DNA of 37,296 bases from Bacteroidia bacterium (GTDB lineage Bacteria; Bacteroidota; Bacteroidia; Bacteroidales; JAPLDU01), in NCBI GenBank assembly GCA_026391255.1, contig JAPLDU010000102.1, positions 1 to 37,296 of the forward strand, read 5' to 3'. The notes beneath the pieces were generated by a model. It had not been told where the DNA came from. It did not search any database and saw only the letters and a program-made list of their open reading frames with translations. Position 1 is the first letter of the stretch; the number at the start of each line of letters is the position of its first letter. Below are positions 7,765 to 17,382 of the stretch, piece after piece. The position numbers and the translations under genes were made by a program.

Positions 7765-7974
7765 AGTACTATATTTCTGCAATCTTGCCGAATTTTGGCA
7801 AAAAAATCAAAAAAAAACAAATCACAAAAAACAAATAATTAACAATTTCAAAATTTCAAATATGAAATGCATACCCCAGTTTTGAATTTGTCATTTTTTT
7901 GATTGATATTTATTTGTTATTTGTATTTTGAGATTTGTGATTTTATGTTTGGTTCTGGCTTGTTCAGATTAGGG
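7765..7974 (-). repeat. dispersed palindromic 3' element, copy 2
   Basis: About 210 bp, from AGTACTATATTTC to CAGATTAGGG, orientation as in copy 1. It lies between the convergent ferritin-like and giant T9SS genes, 134 bp past the stop of the latter. It fills most of the 380-bp gap; the remainder holds the terminator at 8061. Confidence 0.85.
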
Positions 7975-8060
7975 ATACTGAGATTTGAGTTTTCAAACTT
8001 CAGTATATCTACCTCTTAACGATCACTATTTTTTATCTATAGTCTAAAAGTCTGAAATAA

Positions 8061-8089
8061 AAAAAACCCGGACATTACCCGGGTTTTTT
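8061..8089. terminator. bidirectional intrinsic terminator
   Basis: AAAAAACCCGG and CCGGGTTTTTT form an 11-bp perfect stem with a 7-nt loop, with T runs on both strands. It lies 18 bp past the giant gene's stop codon at 8108. Confidence 0.9.
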
Positions 8090-8107
8090 ATTTATCATCA
8101 GGTTAGA

Positions 8108-11100
8108 TCATTTCTTTTCTCTTACAAGGTAGAAAGCTTTGCAATAATCAGCGCCGCCGTACACCTTGCCATCTTTGCCAACACCTGACAGAACGTAGAA
8201 GTATACTCCCGGAGGCGCTTCATTTCCGTTGATCTTACCATCCCACCAGTTGGGCGCCGGTTTCTGATCTACTTCGTTCCATGTCCAGTCATAGATTTTT
8301 TTGCCCCATCGGCTGAATATCTCGCCGTGCATGGTTTGGAGAGTGGCTGTTTCAAACTCAAGAAGGTCGTTGATACCATCTCCGTTAGGTGTAAATATAT
8401 TGACACCCGGGGTAATTTTGGAATGTTGATCAATAAATATGTAACCGGTAACCATTTTATTTACACAACCCTGAGTACTGATGGCTGTCAATTTAACTTT
8501 ATAATATCCTGGTTGTGTGAATTTTACTGTCGGATGCACATCGGTAGTAGTCAGACCGGGTTCGGGGTTTTCCCATGGGAATATCGAATCACGTCTCTGG
8601 GTAGCCTTTGGATAAGGCCTTGGGTTTCCTGGCACTAATGAGTCCCAGGGAATCAGGATGAAATCCCACTGATAGGTAGCGCCATTTGCATCAGGCAATG
8701 GAGTAGGATCAAGCACTAAAGAAAGCTGATCCCATGTTCTGCCGTTTGTTGAATGAACAACTGTATCACCGAGGAAGGTAAGGTTATCAAATTTAACGGG
8801 GAAACCATCGGTACTTGCGATACCGTCCGTTGTATCTGCGAGATTATCCAGTTTGAAAACAGGGCCGATGTATCCGTGATCCCTTATCAGTATATTGAAT
8901 GTATCCCGGCAATATATGTTCATATCAGGCGGTACAAGAGACTTGGCACTTGCCCAGAATGAATAGTATCCAGGCATAAGACCGGTTTTATTATCAATGG
9001 TCAGGAAATTGAGGAATGGGTGGCTCAGGCTGTCGATCCAATGATAATTATTCACCAATGCGGTATTGGCAGGATACAGAAAAATTTCTCCGTTAGGCCC
9101 GCCGCAGAAGGACAGCTTGGGTTGTTTAATATTATACCACTGGGCACTGCCTGTCAGATGTGTATAACCCGGGTTATCATCAATTCCAACCCTTACTTTT
9201 TCCGGTTCGCAGATTGTATCGGCAATATTTGGCGAATAACATAACCATCTGTTTTCCGTGATCAGGGTCACATAATGACATTGCAAAGGCTGAGCATTAG
9301 GCCATACAATAAATAACGGTCCCTGACCAGGATCTGCAATGGTTCCGGGTGGAATTACCGAATCGATCACTCCGTTGTCGAGGTTCTGCCAGTTATAATT
9401 GATAATGGAATAATCATCTTTTGCTTTCACCTTGGCTTCCATTCCGATACAATGCGGAGTATATAGTATATCCATCAACCCTGTTGGCCGCGGTGCAAAG
9501 GTAACATAGATGGTATCCTTATCTTTACAATGGTTTTGATTATTCTCAGTCCAGGTGAGACCGATAACCTGCGGAGTATTGTAGTCAATGAATGAGACCA
9601 CGGCATAACTGTTGGCTATAGTATCACTGTTAGCTGCCAGCAGGGTGGTATCAGTTCCGGAGATATTATAAAACTGAACTCCGCTGCCGACCAATGCAGG
9701 TGTCCAGAGCCCTGTACCTACCGATGGCACAGGATGCAGGTGGTAAAATCTTCCGCAGGCAGTATCAGTGGGTCCTCCGGCATTTGCCACCGGTATCTCG
9801 ATAAAGTTAATGTAAATGGTTGCCGAGGTATCCCGGCAAACCGAATCACCCACATGGTTTTCAATCACCCAGTTGAATTCATGCATACCATAATTATTTA
9901 CCACCACACTGTCGGGAAATGCCTGGTTCGAATGAATGAAAGTAGCATCATTTCCTATCCAGTATGCATTAAAATTAGGATCAGCAGGAGGCTGGGCAAT
10001 AATAATGTTGTTGGTGGCATTGTCCATGGTTTTTCCGCAAACGGTAGAATCGCTGGTACCCGGTATCCAGTAAACATTAGAAACCGGCTGTACCATGAAT
10101 ACGTATTTCACGGTATCTTTTACGGTACAGGTACCGGAAGCGCTGTTTGATTCCTGCCATACAAAATAGGTAGTGACATTAGAACCGGTAGTGTTACAAT
10201 GCACATGTGAATGAGGATCAGTTAAAGTAGTGATAACTGCGGCTCCGTTGGGCAACCAGGTGCCGAAACCGGTACTGGCGACAGCCTGGAGGTCGGCCTC
10301 CTGTCCGCAGATGTAGCGGTCGGGGCCGGCATATGGATTGGGAACGGTAAGGAATGTCACAACCACTGTGTCAGTAGTAAAACAGGTAGGGTTATGTAAA
10401 TTCCATTCTTTCCAGACTAAGGTAAATGTACCATACCAATCGGCTGTCACGTGCGAATGCGGGCTGTTGTCATCGGAGAAGGTCACGCCGGTGGGGCCAT
10501 TAAATAAGGTCCACTTTCCGGAAGATTGCCCGATACTGTAATTCGCTTGTAAATCATAGCCCAGACCACAAACGGAAGTATCTACGCCGGCATTTGCCGT
10601 TGGCATCTGGTAAAAGGTAATAACTACCGTATCCTGGTCGGTACATTTATTATTATCCATTACCCAGATAAACGGGATGGCGAGATATGAGGTATCGCCG
10701 AAACTGCCGGAAGGCGGCATGGGCGGCATAGAGCCGGTATTGGGAAATGTTACAGTAGCATTGGGATTATGTGAATTATCAAATGTAACAGGCAGCAAGG
10801 TAGTTGACCAGGTTCCCGTAGCATATAAAAATCCGGTAACATCTGCATCAAAGGTATAGGAATGTCCGCACACATAGTCGTCAAAGCCTGCGGCAGCATT
10901 GGGTGTGATTGAGAATGTGATGAATACGCTGTCCTGTGCTGTACAGAAAGAATTTGCTTCATGCCAGGTGAACATATCGGTCACTGAAGTCTGACCGGGA
11001 GCATAAGTAATGGCTGTTGGTGTTTGCGGCAGATTGATATGCTGGAAATATGTGCCGGCAGGGCCTGTCCAATAACCGGTTCCCATGGTGGATATTGCAT

Positions 11101-13882
11101 TCAGGTTGTAGGCGGTACCGCATACGCTGTCGTTGTGGTTGGCATCACAGTGCGGCTGCAGCAGGTATTGAATATTTACGATATCCTGGCTCACGCATTC
11201 CTGGTTGAATTCAGTCCAAACATAATTATATGTACCGGGGTTCTGCACATCCACAAGAGAGCAGGTTGTATCAACAGGATTGTGAATATGGCCGACACCT
11301 GTCCAGTAACCGTGGCTGGCAATAGGTCCTCCAAGGCTCCACTGGGCGCATAAAGTAGCCTGTAAACCGCAAACTATGGTGTCGTTCCCGGCAAATGCAT
11401 GTGGTTGGGGTTTAAACGTGATAGTCGTCTCATCATAAACTGAACATGGTCCGTTGGTCACCGTCCAGCGGAATGTATAAGGTGTATTGACCGGGTGGGT
11501 GGTACTGGGGGCATCGGCGTAACCTGGGATAACTACCGTTACATTGGGGAGGTGGTAATCAGGTGTCCAGGTAACAGCGCCATAAGCGGTGGTCTGGTTT
11601 GACCAGGTTCCCATACCGACACTAGGAGTAGTGGCATTCAGTTGTATAGTATTTCCGCATAATGCAGTATCAGCTCCGGCATCAGCCGTGGGCAACTGCA
11701 TCCATTTCACCGGTGTACCGACTGATACACTCAGACACGGATCGGTAAGATCAACCACGGGAACCTGGGCAGTACCAATATTATTTCCGACTACAGCCGA
11801 AATATAGTAGGTTTGCCCGTAAACCATGTTATATGGCGGGTTGGAGTTAAAGAAGAATTGGCCGGTATTGTTATGTGCGATAAATGTCGCCGGGGTACCA
11901 AGCGTACCAAAGGGTTGGGTATGCAGGTAATACTCAAGTCCGTCGTTGGAATCAAACAGAGTATCGCCGTTGGTCAGGGATGAAATAGGATCATACTGGC
12001 AAACAACGATGGTTGATTGTGGCATAGTACCGGCATTTGAATGACAGCCGCAGTTCCTGTATCCGTTTACTACCGTGGGATTGCAATTGTTGTTATCTGT
12101 CACATTAAAAGAATATGCACTCGGTGAACTGAGCCAATAACTGGTAAATACAGCGCCGATCGTTCCTCCCTGCAATCCTGTACTGTTATTTATGACGCTG
12201 TAACCCGCAGGATTTCCACCTACAATAGTAAATATCACCTGGTACAGGGTATTGGTACCATTGCATATTTCGTGAAGGTCGGTTACTGAAGGAGCGCCTG
12301 CAACATTAATAGTAACGGTGGTATCAGAAGGACAAACCCCGCCGAAAGTATAAGTAACATTATTAGGGCCAACGAATGCCTGATTGGGAAAGAAGAAACC
12401 GCCACCCGAAATACATGTGCCACAGGTAGCTGTCCATGTACCGCCCCAGTTCTGAGGTATGAGCTGTGTAGGCTGTGCATTGCTGCAAATATTGGCAGGG
12501 AATGTATTAATGTGGGAGTTGGTCGGGTTGGTATTAAAGAAAGAACTTTTAACAGGTGTGCAGGGTGTATAGCCTGTGATTTCTGCGCCTGAAGGGTTAT
12601 ACAGGTGGTCATGTACCGTCAGGTAAAAGGTAGTACTTGTGGTGGGTATCGGGGAGATATGCGGAGTATGATTCTGAGCAAAGTCAGTGGATCCCCAGGC
12701 TGAGTTCCATGTGGTTGGTGAACTGGACCAGACGGCTGTTACCGAATCGTGAATCACATAACTGGAAGTACTCATCAGGGGAACTACATAGATTGAAGCA
12801 GTCTGGGGGGTACATGAATTATCGTTAATACCGGAATTGATCTGGCCTGAATCATAGGTGATGGTTGACTGTCCGCACTGGCTCATACCAACAAAAGTAA
12901 GAGTGACATGTGAAAGAAAACCAACATCGGCAGCCACACAGTCATAAACCTGAACAGCCCATCCTCCCTGTGAAGCGGTATCGCCGTAACAGGCAGTCCA
13001 TGGCCCGGCAGATGCAAAGGTACCCGAAAGGGGAGTAGCCATATCACAGATACAGGCTGTATAAGCCGGATTACCTTGCGGCAGGCTGGAGGTGAAGCAG
13101 AAATTGTTGAAATTATTGCCTGAGTTGCAGTTGGTATTCATCTGGGCAGTTGTACAACTGAGCACTGAAGGAGGTAAAGTAGTCACCTGTGCGCCGTCGT
13201 CCCAGGCCGAGACGGATGGCAGAAGATCAACTCTACCACCTGTTGGGGGAACCAGGTAGAACCCGAGGTCCGAAACATAAGTATGGTCACCTGAGAAGCA
13301 GACGGTAATTACTGTATTGGCGTCAACCACAAACGGGCTGTTGGGTGGTTCGTACACTGTAAAATCGGAAACAGCTCCGATCTGGCCTCCCGTGAGGTCG
13401 AAAGGTGCACAGCCGGCCGGCGCCGGATCAAGCGTGAGAACGGTCGAGTTAATGAATACATGTGCCCGGCGGCAATCGACACTTTGATTGGGTGTACCGG
13501 CATTACAGGTGATGATGCACTGGTAAAAACCGGATGCGAGGCCTGTGATGGTAGTTGTGAAGCCGGCAGTAATCGGTGCGCCGAAGTCTTCAAATAAGTG
13601 AGTGGTTGGGTTGTATTTTGTCCAGTGATAAGTACAGTTAACATAACCACCTGCCACCGACAATGTTCCGGCCACAGTGTCTCCATTGGCATCAGGAGAG
13701 CAGAAAATAAAAATCGGATCTTCCTGCAAAGCAGGGTTCGGATAATTGGTCATAATCATCGGGGTACCCGTAGGCGCGGATATCTGACCAGCCTGTGCAA
13801 ATATTTTTGCAGGCATGCTCAGAGCGGCTAAAACCAAGATCAAACTTAAGATCCGTGCAATTTTAAAACTTGAATTTTTCAT
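8108..13882 (-). CDS. giant T9SS-secreted surface protein with P-domain and cysteine-marked repeats
   Basis: This 1924-residue protein opens with a signal peptide (ILSLILVLAALSMPAKIFA, about 10-29). Residues about 165-340 resemble a proprotein-convertase P-domain (SGDHTYVSDLGFYLVPPTGG ... GWAVQVYDC). From about 780 to 1560 eight modules of about 100 residues each start with a motif like ANAGVDTSVCGLGYDLQAN (AGxDxxVCG), typical of PKD/SprB-like adhesin repeats. A PKD-like segment follows. The last ~95 residues, from FTPNGDGINDLLEFETA to KAFYLVREKK, are a gliding-motility-associated type B (CHU_C-like) sorting domain recognised by the type IX secretion system. It is probably an exported adhesin or gliding-surface protein. 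It is transcribed alone from the AT-rich intergenic DNA at 13883-14203 and ends at the terminator at 8061-8089. Confidence 0.88.
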   Translation of the reverse strand: MKNSSFKIARILSLILVLAALSMPAKIFAQAGQISAPTGTPMIMTNYPNPALQEDPIFIFCSPDANGDTVAGTLSVAGGYVNCTYHWTKYNPTTHLFEDFGAPITAGFTTTITGLASGFYQCIITCNAGTPNQSVDCRRAHVFINSTVLTLDPAPAGCAPFDLTGGQIGAVSDFTVYEPPNSPFVVDANTVITVCFSGDHTYVSDLGFYLVPPTGGRVDLLPSVSAWDDGAQVTTLPPSVLSCTTAQMNTNCNSGNNFNNFCFTSSLPQGNPAYTACICDMATPLSGTFASAGPWTACYGDTASQGGWAVQVYDCVAADVGFLSHVTLTFVGMSQCGQSTITYDSGQINSGINDNSCTPQTASIYVVPLMSTSSYVIHDSVTAVWSSSPTTWNSAWGSTDFAQNHTPHISPIPTTSTTFYLTVHDHLYNPSGAEITGYTPCTPVKSSFFNTNPTNSHINTFPANICSNAQPTQLIPQNWGGTWTATCGTCISGGGFFFPNQAFVGPNNVTYTFGGVCPSDTTVTINVAGAPSVTDLHEICNGTNTLYQVIFTIVGGNPAGYSVINNSTGLQGGTIGAVFTSYWLSSPSAYSFNVTDNNNCNPTVVNGYRNCGCHSNAGTMPQSTIVVCQYDPISSLTNGDTLFDSNDGLEYYLHTQPFGTLGTPATFIAHNNTGQFFFNSNPPYNMVYGQTYYISAVVGNNIGTAQVPVVDLTDPCLSVSVGTPVKWMQLPTADAGADTALCGNTIQLNATTPSVGMGTWSNQTTAYGAVTWTPDYHLPNVTVVIPGYADAPSTTHPVNTPYTFRWTVTNGPCSVYDETTITFKPQPHAFAGNDTIVCGLQATLCAQWSLGGPIASHGYWTGVGHIHNPVDTTCSLVDVQNPGTYNYVWTEFNQECVSQDIVNIQYLLQPHCDANHNDSVCGTAYNLNAISTMGTGYWTGPAGTYFQHINLPQTPTAITYAPGQTSVTDMFTWHEANSFCTAQDSVFITFSITPNAAAGFDDYVCGHSYTFDADVTGFLYATGTWSTTLLPVTFDNSHNPNATVTFPNTGSMPPMPPSGSFGDTSYLAIPFIWVMDNNKCTDQDTVVITFYQMPTANAGVDTSVCGLGYDLQANYSIGQSSGKWTLFNGPTGVTFSDDNSPHSHVTADWYGTFTLVWKEWNLHNPTCFTTDTVVVTFLTVPNPYAGPDRYICGQEADLQAVASTGFGTWLPNGAAVITTLTDPHSHVHCNTTGSNVTTYFVWQESNSASGTCTVKDTVKYVFMVQPVSNVYWIPGTSDSTVCGKTMDNATNNIIIAQPPADPNFNAYWIGNDATFIHSNQAFPDSVVVNNYGMHEFNWVIENHVGDSVCRDTSATIYINFIEIPVANAGGPTDTACGRFYHLHPVPSVGTGLWTPALVGSGVQFYNISGTDTTLLAANSDTIANSYAVVSFIDYNTPQVIGLTWTENNQNHCKDKDTIYVTFAPRPTGLMDILYTPHCIGMEAKVKAKDDYSIINYNWQNLDNGVIDSVIPPGTIADPGQGPLFIVWPNAQPLQCHYVTLITENRWLCYSPNIADTICEPEKVRVGIDDNPGYTHLTGSAQWYNIKQPKLSFCGGPNGEIFLYPANTALVNNYHWIDSLSHPFLNFLTIDNKTGLMPGYYSFWASAKSLVPPDMNIYCRDTFNILIRDHGYIGPVFKLDNLADTTDGIASTDGFPVKFDNLTFLGDTVVHSTNGRTWDQLSLVLDPTPLPDANGATYQWDFILIPWDSLVPGNPRPYPKATQRRDSIFPWENPEPGLTTTDVHPTVKFTQPGYYKVKLTAISTQGCVNKMVTGYIFIDQHSKITPGVNIFTPNGDGINDLLEFETATLQTMHGEIFSRWGKKIYDWTWNEVDQKPAPNWWDGKINGNEAPPGVYFYVLSGVGKDGKVYGGADYCKAFYLVREKK

Positions 13883-14203
13883 AAGATATAGTGTTTCAAA
13901 AAGTTTACAATAATAATTTATTTTTTTTATAATGGCAACAGCCTTATTTCAATTTTTCTTATTACTTGTTACAGACAAAGCAAAGCGTAAAACAGTTGTC
14001 CGCACAAACAATTTTTTATGATTTTTCGGCAATTATTTTTCATAAATTTTGATTATAAATTATATAACGTTGAATATCAATAATATAATATTTTTGTCAT
14101 AAACTATTTTTATTCTTTTTTTGTAAACAACAGCACAGGGCAACGTTCTGTGTAAAATGAAATGAATATATTTTTATCATAAATAAAAGGACGAAAGCAT
14201 AAA
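13883..14203. promoter_or_regulatory. divergent AT-rich promoter region
   Basis: This 321-bp non-coding stretch separates the divergent giant gene and GNAT gene. TATTTTTG (14089-14096) matches the Bacteroidota -7 consensus TAnnTTTG on the plus strand, but a clear TTTG 19 bp upstream is missing. I see no other feature. Confidence 0.35.
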
Positions 14204-14662
14204 ATGAAGATAATCACCAGAAAAGCAACGAAAGAGGATTTGCCTCTTATCATTCAGTTTCAGCAGGACATGGCGAGAGAAACTGAAGGTATTGAACTAA
14301 GTTTGCCGGTAGTCAGTGCGGGAGTTGCAGCAGTATTTGCCGATGCTTCCAGAGGGGAGTACTATGTTGCAGAAGCCGGAGGACAGGTTGTTGCCACCAT
14401 GCTGATGACCCGTGAATGGAGCGACTGGCGTAACGGACAGATATTATGGTTCCAGTCAGTCTATGTCATGCCAGCCTTTAGAAGGAAAGGCATTTTCAGG
14501 CATATGTTCCGGGCTGTCCGGGAATATGTAATGCATAACAGAGAAATCAGCGGACTGCGTCTCTATGTCGATACATCAAATGTTCGTGCTCAGGAAGTTT
14601 ACCGCTCCCTGGGCATGAACGGAGAACATTACAGGGTATTTGAGTGGATGAAAAAAGGGTGA
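14204..14662 (+). CDS. GNAT-family N-acetyltransferase
   Basis: This 152-residue protein has the single GNAT fold. The acetyl-CoA pyrophosphate-binding motif is VYVMPAFRRKGIFRHMF (R-x-K-G-I-F, about 87-103), and the C-terminal GLRLYVDTSNVRAQEVYRSLGM is the classic closing strand and helix. The opening IITRKATKEDLPLIIQF is typical too. It probably acetylates a small amine or a protein N-terminus; the substrate cannot be read. A weak AAGG lies about 13 bp before the ATG. The stop codon TGA is the first element of a short tandem array, so the 3' boundary of the gene is the boundary of the repeat. Confidence 0.88.
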   Translation: MKIITRKATKEDLPLIIQFQQDMARETEGIELSLPVVSAGVAAVFADASRGEYYVAEAGGQVVATMLMTREWSDWRNGQILWFQSVYVMPAFRRKGIFRHMFRAVREYVMHNREISGLRLYVDTSNVRAQEVYRSLGMNGEHYRVFEWMKKG

Positions 14663-14756
14663 ATAGTGAATAGTGAATAGTGAATGGTGAGTGGTGATTG
14701 GTGAATTATCACTTCATCACTTCATCACTTCATCACTTCATCGCATTATCACTTAT
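14660..14756. repeat. paired short-word arrays after the GNAT gene
   Basis: Six heptamers of the GTGAATA/GTGATTG type run from the GNAT stop codon to about 14706. Four exact octamers TCACTTCA and two variants run to 14756. The second word is roughly the complement of the first (GTGA against TCAC), so the transcript could fold back. It fills the space to the convergent O-methyltransferase stop. Confidence 0.75.
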
Positions 14757-14765
14757 AATCATCAA

Positions 14766-15413
14766 TCAATACAATTTCCGGATTACCATCAAACCATCAC
14801 CAACTGGGATGATCAGCTTTTCGACCCTGTCGTCGTTTGCCACCAAATCGTTAAATGCCTTGATACCTCTGGTAAAATGATCTCCGCTTTCCGGTTCAGA
14901 TGTCAGAACTTTCCCATCCCAAAGCACATTGTCAGCAATGATATAGCCACCGGGAAGCAATTTGTCAAATACAGCATGGTAATAATCAGGATATTCCTTC
15001 TTGTTGCCGTCAATATAAACCAGGTCAAACATCTCATCTATTGAAGGAATAATTTTGAGGGCATCACCGATTATCAGCCTGATCTTCCCTGATACTCCTG
15101 CCTTTTCGAAGAAACGACCGGCAAATCCGGTCAGTTCGTCGTTAATCTCAATTGTATAAAGGATTGATCCTTCTCCGATATTCCTGGCAATACAAATGCT
15201 GGCATAACCTGTGAAAGTTCCGATTTCCAGTACTCTCCCGGGCTTTATCATACGGCAGAACATACCAATGGACAGACCGATCATATGTCCGCTCAGTCGT
15301 CTCGGGTGATAAATCTTCACATTGGTCTCACGGCTCAGTTCTGCAAGCAACGCATCTTCCCTGTCGCTGTGGGACAGGATATAATCTTCGATATTTTTGT
15401 CAGTGATTAACAT
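14766..15413 (-). CDS. SAM-dependent O-methyltransferase (COMT-like)
   Basis: This class I methyltransferase resembles caffeoyl-CoA O-methyltransferases. The frame opens at a TTG (15437), but the ATG at 15413 (MLITDKNIEDYILSHSD) fits the family start, giving 215 residues. SAM motif I is VLEIGTFTGYASICIA, the acidic loop YTIEIN follows, and the metal-binding and catalytic region is DLVYIDGNKKEYPDYY with ADNVLWDGKV. Family members transfer methyl from SAM to catechol-like or other hydroxyl groups with a divalent metal; the bacterial substrate is usually unknown. It is convergent with the GNAT gene. Upstream lies copy 3 of the dispersed element and the M16 peptidase, on the same strand but too far for obvious coupling. 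Confidence 0.85.
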   Translation of the reverse strand: MLITDKNIEDYILSHSDREDALLAELSRETNVKIYHPRRLSGHMIGLSIGMFCRMIKPGRVLEIGTFTGYASICIARNIGEGSILYTIEINDELTGFAGRFFEKAGVSGKIRLIIGDALKIIPSIDEMFDLVYIDGNKKEYPDYYHAVFDKLLPGGYIIADNVLWDGKVLTSEPESGDHFTRGIKAFNDLVANDDRVEKLIIPVGDGLMVIRKLY

Positions 15414-15508
15414 AATCAGTTTATCTGCTTTAATCAAGTAAATAACCCCGCTCGCCTCCTCTAACAGTGGAGGCTAATAATTGCATGGTATTAAAGCCCT
15501 CCTGTTTT

Positions 15509-15712
15509 AGTAACTTATTTCTGAAATATTGATGCGTTTTGGTAATAAATTCCAAAAAACAAGTTCCAAAAAACAAATAAAAAAAACAATATCAAAATTT
15601 CAAATACGAAACAAATTATTTTGAATTTGTCATTTTGTTGATTGAGATTTATTTGTTATTTGTATTTTGAGATTTGTGATTTCCTGTTTGGTTCTGGCTC
15701 GTACATATTGGG
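15509..15712 (-). repeat. dispersed palindromic 3' element, copy 3
   Basis: About 204 bp, from AGTAACTTATTTC to GTACATATTGGG, same orientation as the other copies. Its right end lies 17 bp past the M16 peptidase stop. It fills most of the gap between the peptidase and the methyltransferase. Confidence 0.85.
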
Positions 15713-15729
15713 TATTAATCAGATTATCC

Positions 15730-16953
15730 TCACTTTTCAAAGATAAGGGTCGAAATCATTTTTGGATCAAATATTTCATTGGCAATGTCAATGATCTGTT
15801 CAGCGGTGACAGCTTCTATTTTCCTGCTGATTTCGGGAATGGAATCTACTTTATTGAAGACAAGGAAACTTTTCCCCATCGACTGTAAATAACCGGCATT
15901 ATTCTCACCCGAGATGGCAATGAGTCCTGTCAGTTGGCGTTTTGCCCTTGAAAGCTGAATATTGCCAAGTTTGACAGTTCTTATCTTTTCCAGTTCTTTC
16001 ATCAGTATACCTGTGCATTTTTCGAGGTTACCGGGATCAGTACCGAAGTAAATGTCAACAATACCGGTATCTGAGTAAGGTGTATAATATGATTCGATGT
16101 TGTAAGCATAACCACTTTTTTCACGGAGTGCGAGGTTGAGCCTCGAATTCATACCCGGACCACCGAGAATATTATTTAGCAGGAAGAGCCCTGTGCGACG
16201 GTCGTCGTAAAAGTTAAATGCAGGGCCGCCGGTGATGCAATGCGTCTGATAAGTGTCAGTTTTAATTTTTTTGTACTGTGTTTTATAATCCGTGAAGATC
16301 TTTCTTCTATTTACCCTATGATTTTCAGCACACTTGCCAAAATGCTCCTCTGCAATTGATTTGAGTTTGCTGAACGGAATGTGTCCCACGGAAGCAATGA
16401 CCATTTCGGAGGTGTGGTATTTACGGTGTATAAAATTATCTGCCTTCTTTCCGGTAAATTCTTTCAGGCTATCTGCAGAGCCAAGGATATTACGTCCCAA
16501 GGCATGACCGCTGAACACGAGTCCTTCAAAATCATCGACAATCTGCTCAGAAGGGCTGTCCCTGTATGAATTGATTTCCTCGACTATCACATCCTTTTCT
16601 TTTTCAACCTCTTCTTCAGGAAATACCGAATTGAAAAGGATATCGCTGAAAAGCTCAATGGCACGATCGTAATACTGGCAAAGAAATGAAGCATGAACGC
16701 ATGTTTCTTCCTTTGAAGTATATGCATTGAGGTCGCCACCCACATCTTCAAGCCGGCTGATGATATGCCAGGCTTTTCGTTTGTGTGTTCCCTTAAAAAT
16801 CATGTGTTCGATGAAATGCGCCATTCCATGTTCATCTTCGTCCTCATCCCGCGAACCGGTATTGATAAAAACACCCGCATGGGCAACAATAGAAGATGTC
16901 GGCTTGTGTATCAGCCTGATGCCGTTTTTTAATGTATGAGTCTGATATTTCAT
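15730..16953 (-). CDS. M16-family zinc peptidase
   Basis: This 407-residue protein is a single-unit M16 (pitrilysin/MPP-like) peptidase. The inverted zinc motif HFIEH is at 46-50, with the third ligand in DVIVEEINSYRD near E125. The C-terminal inactive-like half (about 190-407) carries the family's LxREKSGYAYNIESYYTPYSDTG segment. The length matches one MPP-like subunit. There is no signal peptide, so it is probably cytoplasmic, with a role in peptide or precursor processing. CAAATTTA at 16957-16964 reads TAAATTTG on the gene strand, a perfect -7 match ending 3 bp before the ATG, which would give a nearly leaderless mRNA if used. Confidence 0.9.
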   Translation of the reverse strand: MKYQTHTLKNGIRLIHKPTSSIVAHAGVFINTGSRDEDEDEHGMAHFIEHMIFKGTHKRKAWHIISRLEDVGGDLNAYTSKEETCVHASFLCQYYDRAIELFSDILFNSVFPEEEVEKEKDVIVEEINSYRDSPSEQIVDDFEGLVFSGHALGRNILGSADSLKEFTGKKADNFIHRKYHTSEMVIASVGHIPFSKLKSIAEEHFGKCAENHRVNRRKIFTDYKTQYKKIKTDTYQTHCITGGPAFNFYDDRRTGLFLLNNILGGPGMNSRLNLALREKSGYAYNIESYYTPYSDTGIVDIYFGTDPGNLEKCTGILMKELEKIRTVKLGNIQLSRAKRQLTGLIAISGENNAGYLQSMGKSFLVFNKVDSIPEISRKIEAVTAEQIIDIANEIFDPKMISTLIFEK

Positions 16954-17002
16954 TTACAAATTTAAAGATGAACAAACATCTTAAAAAGTTTTGGTTTTAC
17001 AA

Positions 17003-17187
17003 TAGGCATTAGGCATTAGGCATTAGGCATTAGGCACTAGGCATTAGGCATTAGGCACTAGGCATTAGGCACTAGGTTGTAGCCATTTATAGATATGACC
17101 TGAATTTGAGGAATGTGTCATGAATATTAATCTGGAATCTTTAATTTTAAATGTCTGCTATTGCCTAGTGCCTATTGCCTGATGCCT
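17003..17187. repeat. inverted pair of heptamer arrays (TAGGCAT / ATTGCCT)
   Basis: Ten tandem heptamers TAGGCAT or TAGGCAC (17003-17072) face four heptamers ATTGCCT, AGTGCCT, ATTGCCT, GATGCCT (17160-17187) on the complementary reading, across an 88-bp spacer. The arrays can pair with each other. They lie between the M16 start and the tRNA-Phe promoter. Two more ATTGCCT units occur at 35696-35709. Confidence 0.85.
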
Positions 17188-17203
17188 GTTTATTAAAAAA
17201 AAT

Positions 17204-17234
17204 TTTGAAAAGATAAACGGTAATTATATTTTTG
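17204..17234 (+). promoter_or_regulatory. consensus promoter of tRNA-Phe
   Basis: TTTG at 17204-17207 and TATTTTTG at 17227-17234, 19 bp apart, match the Bacteroidota primary sigma consensus TTTG-N19-TAnnTTTG. Transcription would begin a few bases before the tRNA at 17247. Confidence 0.75.
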
Positions 17235-17246
17235 CACCCTCATTTT

Positions 17247-17319
<73 letters not shown>

Positions 17320-17328
17320 CCTGACTTA

Positions 17329-17360
17329 ATACCCTTAGGGTTTTAAAATCCTAAGGGTAT
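17329..17360 (+). repeat. left REP palindrome of the transposase, also tRNA 3' hairpin
   Basis: ATACCCTTAGG and CCTAAGGGTAT form an 11-bp perfect stem with a 10-nt AT loop, 9 bp after the tRNA. It shares the CCCTTAGG core with the palindrome on the other side of the REP-associated transposase and may also end tRNA transcription. Confidence 0.75.
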
Positions 17361-17382
17361 GGTTCTTTTAATTTAACTGCTT

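Noticed and set aside
13309-13692. 127-codon minus-strand frame
   Set aside because: It is an out-of-frame shadow inside the P-domain region of the giant T9SS protein.
17003-17187. Heptamer arrays as a CRISPR
   Set aside because: Units are 7 bp with no unique spacers and no cas genes nearby; they are tandem microsatellite-like words.
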